In this document: positions 1-6,585 of the stretch, piece after piece | Layout: the number at the start of each line of letters is the position of its first letter | Position numbering within the stretch: the first letter of the stretch is position 1 | Source: Actinomycetes bacterium | Lineage (GTDB): Bacteria > Actinomycetota > Acidimicrobiia > Acidimicrobiales > Microtrichaceae | DNA: 6,918 bases | NCBI GenBank assembly: GCA_023392475.1 | Contig: JAEVZA010000098.1 | Span: 1 to 6,918, forward strand | Reading direction: 5' to 3' | Notes under the pieces: generated by a model | Databases searched by the model: none | The model's input: the letters and a program-made list of their open reading frames with translations, nothing else | Told to the model about the DNA's origin: nothing | Program-made: the position numbers and the translations under genes

Positions 1-40
1 GCGTGGGGCCGCAGGTCCGGATCCGTCCGCGGCGCGCCTC

Positions 41-1411
41 GTGCCGACCGACCGCGCCCGCCGGACCGCGGAGCTCGCCCGGCTGGGAGCCCGCACGGGC
101 AGCGGCTACGTGGCGATGCGCGCCCGCGGCGCCCTCGCCGACGAGGAGCGCCGCGCCGAGCTGGAGGCCGAGTTCCAGGTGCGCAGCGCCGAGCAGGCGG
201 CCGAGCTGCTCGGCGGCATGAAGGGCGCGCTCATGAAGCTCGGCCAGATGGCCAGCTACCTGGACCAGGGCCTGCCCGAACCCGTCCGCGAGGTCCTCGC
301 GCAGCTGCAGGACGGCGCGCCGCCGATGGCTCCCGAGCTGGTCGAGGAGGTCGTGCGGGCCGAGCTGGGTGAGCGGCCCGGCGTCGTGTTCGCCGACTGG
401 GACCCCGTGCCGCTCGCCGCGGCGTCGATCGGGCAGGTGCACCGGGCGACGACGCGGTCGGGGCTCGAGGTCGCGGTGAAGGTGCAGTACCCCGGGGTCG
501 ACCGGGCCGTCGCGTCCGACCTCGAGAACACCGACCTCCTGTTCTCGGTGATGTCGATGCTCTTCCCGGGCATGGATCCGAAGCCGATCGTCAACGAGCT
601 GCGGGAGCGGCTCGTGGAGGAGCTCGACTACCGCATCGAGGCCGATCACCAGCGCCTCTTCGTCGAGCACTACGCCGGGCACCCGTTCATCCACGTCCCC
701 GACGTCGTCGATGAGCTGTCCACCGCCCGCGTGCTCACGACCGAGCTCGCCGAGGGCGCACCCTTCTCGGAGGTGGTCGGCTGGCCCGACGAGGAGCGGC
801 AGCTCACCGCCGAGTGCCTGTACCGGTTCGCGTTCGGTGGCATCTACCAGCTCCGCGCCTTCAACGGCGATCCCCACCCGGGCAACTACCTCTTCCGCCC
901 GGGCGGACACGTGACGTTCCTCGACTTCGGCCTGTGCAAGCGGTTCACCGACGACGAGGTCGCGGTCTTCGAGGACATGATCCGCGCGATGGTCCTCGAG
1001 CGCGACCTCGCCCGCTTCCGGCGGATCGTCGAGGAGGTCGGGATCCTGCCCGCCGGCTTCGCGGTGTCGGACGACGACCTGGCCGACTACTTCGGGCACT
1101 TCTACGAGTTCGTGATGGAGGACCGCGTCGAGGAGATCACGCCGGAGTGGTCGTCGCAGTCGGTGCGCCAGTTCTTCGACCTGTCCGGCCCGCACGCCGA
1201 CATCATGAAGGCCGCGAACCTGCCGGCCTCGATGGTCATCGTGCAGCGCATCAACCTCGGGCTCTTCGCCCTCTTCGGGGAGCTGCACGCCCGCGCCAAC
1301 TGGCGGCGGATCGCCGAGGAGATCTGGCCGTTCGCCGACGGCGGGCCGTCCACGCCGATGGGCGAGGCGGTCGCGGCGTGGGAGCGCGACCTCGAGCGGG
1401 CGCGCGCCTGA
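41..1411 (+). CDS. AarF/UbiB (ABC1) family atypical protein kinase
   Basis: 456-residue protein of the ABC1/UbiB/COQ8 family: cytoplasmic or membrane-associated atypical kinases/ATPases linked to isoprenoid-quinone and lipid metabolism. Seen: the family-specific KxGQ motif (KLGQ, 66-69), the Ala-rich nucleotide loop AAASIGQV (126-133) that replaces a normal P-loop, the VAVK lysine K147, the conserved EELDYRIEA block (193-201), the catalytic-loop-like GDPHPGN (276-282) and the metal-binding DFG (D295-G297). All key residues are present, so an active enzyme is expected. Ubiquinone synthesis is unlikely if the host is an actinobacterium using menaquinone, so the substrate is unknown. The start is a GTG with no clear Shine-Dalgarno sequence. 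The frame is open upstream to base 2, so a start beyond the left edge cannot be excluded, but MPTDRARR at the N-terminus resembles the usual beginning of actinobacterial members. It converges with the TadG-type gene, with 3 bases between stops. Confidence 0.93.
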   Translation: MPTDRARRTAELARLGARTGSGYVAMRARGALADEERRAELEAEFQVRSAEQAAELLGGMKGALMKLGQMASYLDQGLPEPVREVLAQLQDGAPPMAPELVEEVVRAELGERPGVVFADWDPVPLAAASIGQVHRATTRSGLEVAVKVQYPGVDRAVASDLENTDLLFSVMSMLFPGMDPKPIVNELRERLVEELDYRIEADHQRLFVEHYAGHPFIHVPDVVDELSTARVLTTELAEGAPFSEVVGWPDEERQLTAECLYRFAFGGIYQLRAFNGDPHPGNYLFRPGGHVTFLDFGLCKRFTDDEVAVFEDMIRAMVLERDLARFRRIVEEVGILPAGFAVSDDDLADYFGHFYEFVMEDRVEEITPEWSSQSVRQFFDLSGPHADIMKAANLPASMVIVQRINLGLFALFGELHARANWRRIAEEIWPFADGGPSTPMGEAVAAWERDLERARA

Positions 1412-1430
1412 CCGCTACTCGACGAGGCGG
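1412..1430. terminator. possible small hairpin at the convergent kinase/TadG junction
   Basis: CCGC (1412-1415) pairs with GCGG (1427-1430), and CTC (1418-1420) pairs with GAG (1424-1426) around a GAC loop. Two bases (TA, part of the TadG-type gene's stop codon) are bulged. It covers the whole 3-bp gap between the kinase stop and the opposing stop, so it could affect either transcript. It lacks a T-run, has a bulge and a tight loop, and GC-rich DNA makes such pairing common. Weak candidate. Confidence 0.18.
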
Positions 1431-3178
1431 ATCGGGTTGCCGAGCACCGCGGCCGACCACGTCGTCGTGTCGCTCACGCCGCTGGGGAAGGCCGCACGGA
1501 CCTTGATCCAGCACCCGGTGTTCGATGACGTCGTGCACGTGTAGTTCGTCGGGATCGGGATGTCGATCGTGACGACGCGCCCGTTGTACCCGGTGCCGGA
1601 GGACACGTTCGTGATCGTGCACGTCGACGGGGTCGTGGACATGGAGCCGCCGTCGTCCTTCGAGAACGCGCAACCCGAGAACGTCGAGGCGTACTCGGAC
1701 GGCGGCAGGATCTGCAGGGTGCCCGCCGCCGATGCGTCACCCATGTCGAACAGCGTCACGCGGAGGGTGCGCCCGGCGTCGTAGGGGAGGATCCGAGCCA
1801 GGTAGAAGGTCGTGTCCGCGGCATCGGCGTTGGCGTAGATCGGCAGGCGCCCGAGGGCGTTGATCGTGACGTTCGAGCCGTTGACCGCGGCGAGCCCCGA
1901 CGTGCCGAACCCCGTGAAGATCGACATGCGGTTGTGGCCGCCGTCGTTGACCGACGAGCTGTACGCGGTCGGGTTGGCGGCGGTCGCGTTCGTGCGCACC
2001 TGGAGGATGTAGTCGCCGGCCACCACGCTCGACGACGGGATCGAGCAGACCGTGACGTTCTGGCGGAACAGCGAGGCGAACTGCGCGTTGTACTTCGTCC
2101 CCGACTTGTTGAGCATGTCGTAGATGGTCGGGGTGGTGCCGACGCCGGGGTCCCACGAGGGCATCGTCACGGTGCACCCGGACACGACCGGGTTGTCGGT
2201 GTTGCTCCAGGGCGTGTTGTCGGGCGCGCGGACGATGAAGGTCGTCTTGTTGGTGCGGCCACCGATGTCCTGGTCGCCCGTGCACCACGACGTGTTGCCG
2301 GGCGCGTAGCGCGACGCGCCGTCCGGATACGGGTTGCCGGCGAGCGCCTGGAGCGCGTTCGCCTGGGCCTGCGTCGGCATGTTGGAGCCGCACGTGTCGC
2401 CGACGTACGTGAAGGCGGGGTCGTACACCTGCACGTTCAGCGGTTGGCCGGACACCACCGAGCTGACCTTGAGCGAGAAGAAGTAGCCGTCGTAGGAGTA
2501 GTCGTCGTTCGAGATGCCGGCGTTCGCCGTCCCGGTGCAGCTCGCCACCGAGGTGTCGCAGATCTTCGCCTGGTAGCGGTCGCCGGACACCTTGGTGGAG
2601 TTGGGCGCGGCGATGTTGATCCAGAACTGCGGCGAGTTCTGACCGCGCGCGGGGTCGTTGCCGAGCTTGTTCTCCGGCGAGCCCATCGGTACCGGCGCGA
2701 TGTACTCGGCGACGGCCTGCCGGGTCATGCGCACCTTGTTGATCCCGATGAGCCCGAGGAAGTAGCTCGGCACGTCGGTCGTGATCTTCACGCGCAGCCG
2801 GTTCGGGTTCGGCTCCTGGGTGACGGCGATCGCGGTGTTCAGCGATCCGCCCTCGCCGTAGCCGTTGAGCGCGGCCTCCTTCTTCGCCGTGGTGGTCGCG
2901 GTGCCGAGGTCGGCCGGCAGGAACGACACGCCGGCGTGCGCCGCCGCGTCGGCGGCGCGCTGGATGCGCTGGGCCCGCAGGTACCAGTTGGAGACGTCCA
3001 CCGCGAACCCGGCGAAGAGCACCATGGTCAGCAGCGTGAGCGCCATCCAGACCATCGCGATGCCGCGCTCCTGTCGGGTCTTGCGTCGCCAGGGCGTGCG
3101 GTTCGGCAGGAGCCGGCGGAGCCGGCCCGGGTGCCGGGCGGCGAGGTCCGCGGCCTGCGCACCTCCGGTGGGGGTCAT
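1415..3178 (-). CDS. TadG-related exported protein with large cysteine-rich C-terminal domain
   Basis: 587 residues. The N-terminus (1-38) is basic and probably cytoplasmic. Residues 39-88 match the Tad/TadG N-terminal domain: RG at 38-39, a hydrophobic segment at about 42-60, D61, Q70 and AADAAAHAG (75-83). The rest, about 500 residues, should lie outside the membrane. It is rich in Thr, Ser, Asn and Gly, looks beta-rich, and holds ten cysteines, while the first 88 residues hold none; disulfide bonding is likely. An AEY...PMGSPEN stretch after the first domain and a DTTTW...RLVE C-terminus recall actinobacterial TadG-related proteins. I see no von Willebrand A metal site (DxSxS). The role is inferred: a membrane-anchored envelope or pilus-associated component. 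The ATG overlaps the tadE stop (ATGA) and no Shine-Dalgarno sequence is well placed, so translation is probably coupled. Long frames upstream and antisense are shadows; the Tad domain fixes the start. Confidence 0.88.
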   Translation of the reverse strand: MTPTGGAQAADLAARHPGRLRRLLPNRTPWRRKTRQERGIAMVWMALTLLTMVLFAGFAVDVSNWYLRAQRIQRAADAAAHAGVSFLPADLGTATTTAKKEAALNGYGEGGSLNTAIAVTQEPNPNRLRVKITTDVPSYFLGLIGINKVRMTRQAVAEYIAPVPMGSPENKLGNDPARGQNSPQFWINIAAPNSTKVSGDRYQAKICDTSVASCTGTANAGISNDDYSYDGYFFSLKVSSVVSGQPLNVQVYDPAFTYVGDTCGSNMPTQAQANALQALAGNPYPDGASRYAPGNTSWCTGDQDIGGRTNKTTFIVRAPDNTPWSNTDNPVVSGCTVTMPSWDPGVGTTPTIYDMLNKSGTKYNAQFASLFRQNVTVCSIPSSSVVAGDYILQVRTNATAANPTAYSSSVNDGGHNRMSIFTGFGTSGLAAVNGSNVTINALGRLPIYANADAADTTFYLARILPYDAGRTLRVTLFDMGDASAAGTLQILPPSEYASTFSGCAFSKDDGGSMSTTPSTCTITNVSSGTGYNGRVVTIDIPIPTNYTCTTSSNTGCWIKVRAAFPSGVSDTTTWSAAVLGNPIRLVE

Positions 3179-3861
3179 GAGCACTGGTCCGTGGGGAGGG
3201 GCTCCATCCGCATCACGGTCTTCCCACCGACGTACTTGTCCTTGCCGATCAGGCCGGTCAGGTAGTGGTGCTTGACGAGCACGTACACGCCGATGTTGTC
3301 GACGGTCGTCCCGCAGGCGTCCGGGGCCGCCCAGTCGCCCGACGTCCACGTCATCTTCTTCGGGTTGCCGGACCACGAGTAGCGGAAGCAGTCGGTGGTG
3401 CAGCCGCCGGTCATCGTGTCGTTGTTCCCGGGCCAGCCACCCACGGGTGCACCGTCGGTGGCGTTCGGGTCGACCCGGTACAGCACCATGCCGATCGGGT
3501 CCGCGCTGGTCAGGTTCTTCAGGTCGGCCGAGACGGCGGCCGCGACCTGGTCGGCCGCCGCGCGGCGCGTCGTGCTCGTGGTCTTCGCCGGTGCGTACGC
3601 CGTCGCGGCGAGCCGGGCGCCGCTGCGACTCGCACCCGTGGCGGTCGCCCCGGTCGCGTAGACCAGGCCGAACTCGATGATCCCCAGGAGGAAGACCATC
3701 AGGACGGGCAGGATGATCGCCGCTTCGATCAGCGCGGCGCCGGAGTCGTCCCGACGGCGAGCGCGGAACAGGCGACCCCTCGGGTTCGACCCGCGGGAGC
3801 GCCTGCCCCGGCCCTTGCGGGCTGGGTGGTGCAACATCACCCTCACGGTGTCGGACAACAT
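3175..3861 (-). CDS. tadE: TadE-like pseudopilin
   Basis: 228 residues. A basic leader is followed by a TadE domain: G41, AALIE (42-46), a hydrophobic run to about residue 62, then EFG (63-65). G41 followed by Glu five residues later (E46) is the pattern cut by prepilin peptidases in class III/Tad pseudopilins, so cleavage after G41 with E46 at +5 is predicted. Mature TadE-type minor pilins sit in the cytoplasmic membrane with the C-terminal part outside. Here that part has four cysteines (154, 158, 183, 227), an even number suited to disulfides. The start is uncertain: ATG 3861 is used, but ATG 3837 (giving a 33-residue leader, closer to usual leaders) is equally possible. Neither has a well-spaced Shine-Dalgarno sequence; a GAGGG lies only 2 bases from ATG 3837. 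First gene of a two-gene operon; no Tad ATPase, platform, peptidase or Flp gene is present in the window. Confidence 0.88.
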   Translation of the reverse strand: MLSDTVRVMLHHPARKGRGRRSRGSNPRGRLFRARRRDDSGAALIEAAIILPVLMVFLLGIIEFGLVYATGATATGASRSGARLAATAYAPAKTTSTTRRAAADQVAAAVSADLKNLTSADPIGMVLYRVDPNATDGAPVGGWPGNNDTMTGGCTTDCFRYSWSGNPKKMTWTSGDWAAPDACGTTVDNIGVYVLVKHHYLTGLIGKDKYVGGKTVMRMEPLPTDQCS

Positions 3862-3963
3862 GGTCGGCGACTTGAGCCCTGCGGCCCGTCGACCGATGGG
3901 TCGAAGCACCCACGTGGATCCGGCCGCGCCGGGCCGGACGGACCACCGGGAGGACCGCACCGC
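3862..3963. promoter_or_regulatory. divergent control region between tadE and the esterase gene
   Basis: 102 bp that must hold the start signals of both divergent units. Three dyads are visible: TCGACC-N4-GGTCGA (3889-3904), the perfect palindrome CCACGTGG (3910-3917), and TCCGGCC-N6-GGCCGGA (3919-3938). Any could be an operator, and the last could fold in the esterase 5' leader. I find no convincing -35/-10 pair. On the minus strand TCAAGT (3875-3870) is a weak -10-like hexamer 8 bases from ATG 3861. In DNA this GC-rich, dyads of this size arise by chance, so the region is well supported as regulatory by layout but the individual sites are not. Confidence 0.5.
3948..3953 (+). promoter_or_regulatory. 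Shine-Dalgarno site of the esterase gene
   Basis: GGGAGG ends 10 bases before ATG 3964. It is the clearest ribosome-binding site in the window and fixes the esterase start against the much longer open frame that runs in from 3265. Confidence 0.75.
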
Positions 3964-4941
3964 ATGACCCTCGACGCCGAGCTCCGACCCATCGTCGACC
4001 TGGTCAACGCGATCGGCGGCCCACCGCCCATGGAGGCGGGCCCGGCCGCCGTGCGGGAGTCGTTCGCGCTGCTGTGCGCGGGGTTCGGGCCGGGGAGCGC
4101 CGACGTCGACGCCACCGACGTCGCGCTGCCGGGGCGCTCCGGCGGCATCCCGGCCCGCGTCTACCGCCCGACCGCGGCGCCGCTCGGGGGCGAGCCGGCG
4201 CCGTGCCTCGTCTTCCTGCACGGCGGCGGCATGGTGATCGGCTCGATCGAGACCCACGACGCGCTGTGCCGGGACCTCGCGGCCGGCGCCGGCGTGGTGG
4301 TGGTGTCGGTGGGCTACCGGCTCGCGCCCGAGCACCCGTACCCGGCTCCGGTGGACGATGCCGAGGACGCGGTCGCCGCGGTCGTGGACACCGCGGACAC
4401 GCTCGGCGTCGACGCGTCCCGGCTGGCGGTCGGGGGCGACTCCGCGGGCGGCAACCTCGCCACCGTCGTCGCGGCCCGCTGGGAGGCGCGGCGAGCCGAG
4501 GCACCGTCGCTCCCGCCGCTCCGCCTCCAGCTCCTGCTGTACCCCGTGTGCGACTTCGTCGCGGATCCGGCCGCGCACCCGTCCCGCGTCGAGAACGGCG
4601 AGGGGTTCGTCCTCACGGCCGAGCTCATGGACTTCTTCACGCACCACTACCTGGACGGCACGGGTGCGGACCGGACGTCGTCCGACGTCAGCCCGCTCCG
4701 CGCCACGTCCCTGGCTGGGCTGCCGCCGGCCCTGGTGGTCACGGCCGAGCTCGACCCGCTCCGCGACGAGGGCGAGGCGTACGCGGCGCGGCTCGCCGCC
4801 GACGGCGTGGACGTCACGGCCGAGCGGTACGACGGCGCGATCCACAGCTTCCTGCAGATGTCGTCGGTGGCGTCGATCGGCGGTCGCGGCCTCGACGCGT
4901 GCACCGCGGCCCTCCGCGGCGCGTTGGACCGACCGGCCTGA
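3964..4941 (+). CDS. alpha/beta-hydrolase esterase, HSL family (family IV), GDSAG type
   Basis: 325 residues, the normal length for bacterial hormone-sensitive-lipase-like esterases, which hydrolyse short to medium acyl esters in the cytoplasm. The full active site can be read: oxyanion-hole HGGG (86-89), nucleophile S160 in GGDSAGGN (157-164), acid D264 in ELDPLRDE and base H294 in DGAIHSF. YRLAPEHPYPAP after the HGGG block is also typical. The first roughly 50 residues would form the cap over the substrate pocket. No signal peptide or membrane segment is seen. Translation starts at ATG 3964 behind GGGAGG. It is divergent from tadE and followed by its own hairpin terminator, so it is probably a single-gene unit. 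The natural substrate cannot be told from sequence. The neighbouring aldehyde dehydrogenase could oxidise a product downstream, but that is conjecture. Confidence 0.95.
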   Translation: MTLDAELRPIVDLVNAIGGPPPMEAGPAAVRESFALLCAGFGPGSADVDATDVALPGRSGGIPARVYRPTAAPLGGEPAPCLVFLHGGGMVIGSIETHDALCRDLAAGAGVVVVSVGYRLAPEHPYPAPVDDAEDAVAAVVDTADTLGVDASRLAVGGDSAGGNLATVVAARWEARRAEAPSLPPLRLQLLLYPVCDFVADPAAHPSRVENGEGFVLTAELMDFFTHHYLDGTGADRTSSDVSPLRATSLAGLPPALVVTAELDPLRDEGEAYAARLAADGVDVTAERYDGAIHSFLQMSSVASIGGRGLDACTAALRGALDRPA

Positions 4942-4946
4942 GGGAC

Positions 4947-4975
4947 CCGGCGGCACCGTGCGCCGGTGTCGTCGG
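4947..4975 (+). terminator. strong hairpin after the esterase gene, probable terminator
   Basis: Begins 5 bases after the esterase stop. Arms 4947-4958 (CCGGCGGCACCG) and 4964-4975 (CGGTGTCGTCGG) pair over 12 consecutive positions around the 5-base loop TGCGC; two of the pairs are G-U (4953/4969 and 4950/4972). In a minus-strand RNA those two would be A-C mismatches, so the fold favours the plus-strand transcript, as expected for an esterase terminator. No T-run follows; actinobacterial terminators often lack one. Termination is inferred from structure and position. Confidence 0.6.
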
Positions 4976-5012
4976 AGCCCGTCGCACCCCGGGTCGCCGG
5001 GGGTGGTCGGTG

Positions 5013-5018
5013 TAGCGT
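5013..5018 (+). promoter_or_regulatory. -10-like box, possible leaderless start of the aldehyde dehydrogenase mRNA
   Basis: TAGCGT fits the actinobacterial -10 pattern TANNNT and ends 6 bases before ATG 5025, the distance at which transcription would begin on the A of the start codon. The only ribosome-binding candidate is the G-run at 5020-5024, which touches the ATG and is too close to serve normally. No -35 element is obvious. One hexamer is weak evidence on its own; the spacing is what makes it notable. Confidence 0.42.
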
Positions 5019-5024
5019 CGGGGG

Positions 5025-6581
5025 ATGGCCATCACGACCGACCCAGGGGTGGGCGTCCCGGACCCCGCCCCCGGCCGCGACCCGTCGATCGAGACCTTCG
5101 ATCCGCGCACGGGCGCGCTCCTCGCCGTCGTCCCGGACCAGTCGGCGACCGAGGTCCGCGCCGCGGTGGCCCGGGCCCGCACCGCGTTCGGTTCGTGGTC
5201 CACGCTGACGTTCCGCGAGCGGACCGGTTACCTGATGACCGTCCGCGACCGGCTGCTCGACCGTGCCGAGGAGCTCGTCGAGATCATCTGCGCGGAGACG
5301 GGCAAGCAGCGCGCCGAGGCGGTCACCACCGAGCTCATGGCCGTGTGCGAGACCATGGACTGGTACGCCAGGCACGGGGAGCGCTCGCTCCGGCCCCGCC
5401 AGGTGGCGCCCGGCACGATGGCGCACAAGACGGCGTGGAAGCGCTACGAGCCGCTCGGCGTCATCGGCGTGATCAGCCCGTGGAACTACCCGTTCACGTT
5501 GTCGATGACGCCCCTGGTGACGGCGCTGTTCGCCGGCAACGCAGCGGTGCTGAAGCCGTCGGAGGTCACGCCCACGGTCGGCCTCGCGATCGGCGAGCTC
5601 TTCGACGACGACACCTGGGGCGACCTCGTGCAGGTGGTCACGGGCGGCGGCGCCACCGGTGAGGCCGTGGTCCGCGGCGGCGTGGACAAGGTCGTGTTCA
5701 CCGGATCGGTCCGCACGGGCAAGCGGGTGATGGCCGCGGCGGCCGACACGCTCACCCCGGTCCTGCTCGAGCTCGGGGGCAAGGACCCGATGATCGTGTG
5801 CGAGGACGCCGACGTCGTCCGCGCCGCGAAGGGCGCGGTCTGGGGCTCCATGCAGAACGCCGGCCAGACCTGCATGTCGGTCGAGCGCGTGTACGTCGCC
5901 GACGCGGTCTACGACGAGTTCGTCGCGCGCGTGCTGACCGAGGTCGCGGCGATCCGCCAGGACGACAGCGGCGCCGGCGACATCGGCTCGATGACGTTCG
6001 GCCCGCAGGTGGAGATCGTCGAGCGCCACGTGGCCGACGCCGAGGCGAAGGGGGCCACGGTCCTGCTCGGCGGCCAGCGCTCCGAGCGGCCGGGCCTCTG
6101 GTTCCCGCCGACGGTCCTGGTCGACGTCGACCACGGCATGGACGTGATGCGGGAGGAGACCTTCGGGCCCGTGCTGCCGATCATGCGGGTCGCCGACGGC
6201 GAGGAGGGCCTCCGCCTGGCCAACGACTCGCCGTACGGGCTCAACAGCTCCGTCTGGACCGAGGACCGCGACCGCGGCGTGTCGATCGCGAACCGCCTCG
6301 AGTCGGGCAACGTCTGCATCAACGACTGCATCGTCTCCTACGCCGTGACGGGGCTCCCGTTCGGGGGCGTCAAGGAGTCGGGCATCGGCCGCGTGCACGG
6401 CGCCGAGGGGCTCCGCGAGTTCTGCCAGGTGAAGTCGATCCTCGGCCAGAAGGTCCGCACGCCGCGCGAGGTGTGGTGGTTCCCGGTCCCGAAGGGCCTG
6501 GACGCCCTCGGCATCCGGACGCTGCGGCTGCGCTTCGGCTCGAACCTGCGGACGAAGCTCGGCCGGTCGCGCGCCCGCTGA
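5025..6581 (+). CDS. NAD-dependent aldehyde dehydrogenase (ALDH superfamily) with basic C-terminal tail
   Basis: 518 residues; oxidises an aldehyde to the acid with NAD(P)+. All catalytic parts are visible: PWNYPF with oxyanion N154 (152-157), LKPSE (176-180), the Rossmann-loop FTGS (225-228), general base E249 in ELGGKDP, nucleophile C283 in GQTCMS, and cofactor-binding EETFGP (377-382). Glu at 180, matching the ribose-binding Glu of NAD-type enzymes, suggests NAD+ rather than NADP+. From memory the sequence resembles the diapolycopene-dialdehyde/succinate-semialdehyde dehydrogenase-like branch, so long-chain, isoprenoid or semialdehyde substrates are all possible. The core ends near residue 475. 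The last 43 residues carry 12 Lys/Arg against 2 acidic residues, plus a WWF cluster (484-486), suggesting membrane contact. It probably has its own promoter and converges with an unknown gene with no space between the stops. Confidence 0.95.
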   Translation: MAITTDPGVGVPDPAPGRDPSIETFDPRTGALLAVVPDQSATEVRAAVARARTAFGSWSTLTFRERTGYLMTVRDRLLDRAEELVEIICAETGKQRAEAVTTELMAVCETMDWYARHGERSLRPRQVAPGTMAHKTAWKRYEPLGVIGVISPWNYPFTLSMTPLVTALFAGNAAVLKPSEVTPTVGLAIGELFDDDTWGDLVQVVTGGGATGEAVVRGGVDKVVFTGSVRTGKRVMAAAADTLTPVLLELGGKDPMIVCEDADVVRAAKGAVWGSMQNAGQTCMSVERVYVADAVYDEFVARVLTEVAAIRQDDSGAGDIGSMTFGPQVEIVERHVADAEAKGATVLLGGQRSERPGLWFPPTVLVDVDHGMDVMREETFGPVLPIMRVADGEEGLRLANDSPYGLNSSVWTEDRDRGVSIANRLESGNVCINDCIVSYAVTGLPFGGVKESGIGRVHGAEGLREFCQVKSILGQKVRTPREVWWFPVPKGLDALGIRTLRLRFGSNLRTKLGRSRAR

Positions 6582-6585
6582 TCAG
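6578..6585. other. palindrome CTGATCAG carrying back-to-back stop codons
   Basis: The dehydrogenase stop TGA (6579-6581) and the opposing gene's stop (TCA on the plus strand, 6582-6584) sit side by side and form TGATCA, extended by one pair to an 8-bp perfect palindrome. The convergent genes neither overlap nor leave a gap, so any terminator must lie inside the coding sequences. I see no strong hairpin there. Confidence 0.7.

Noticed and set aside
814..1506. 230-residue plus-strand frame overlapping the kinase gene
   Set aside because: An Arg/Pro-rich out-of-frame shadow of the AarF gene, whose motifs all lie in the other frame.
1934..3265. 443-residue plus-strand frame antisense to the TadG-type gene
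   Set aside because: A Val/Arg/Gly-rich translation with no recognisable domain; the minus strand carries the Tad domain and matched cysteines.
3265..3963. Plus-strand extension of the esterase frame, open from 3265
   Set aside because: It runs antisense to tadE, its translation is low-complexity and Arg/Val/Gly-rich, and ATG 3964 has a good Shine-Dalgarno sequence and a normal family N-terminus.
3862..4956. Minus-strand extension of the tadE frame across the esterase gene
   Set aside because: An Arg/Ala/Val-rich shadow antisense to a gene with a complete catalytic triad. The TadE domain begins only after 3861.
4647..6398. 583-residue minus-strand frame antisense to the aldehyde dehydrogenase
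   Set aside because: Its His/Arg/Asp-rich low-complexity translation is typical of the reverse of a high-GC gene, and the dehydrogenase on the other strand has every family motif.
3964..6581. Esterase and aldehyde dehydrogenase as one catabolic operon
   Set aside because: They share orientation and are only 83 bp apart, but a strong hairpin and a separate -10-like box lie between them. Left as a possibility in the summary, not annotated.
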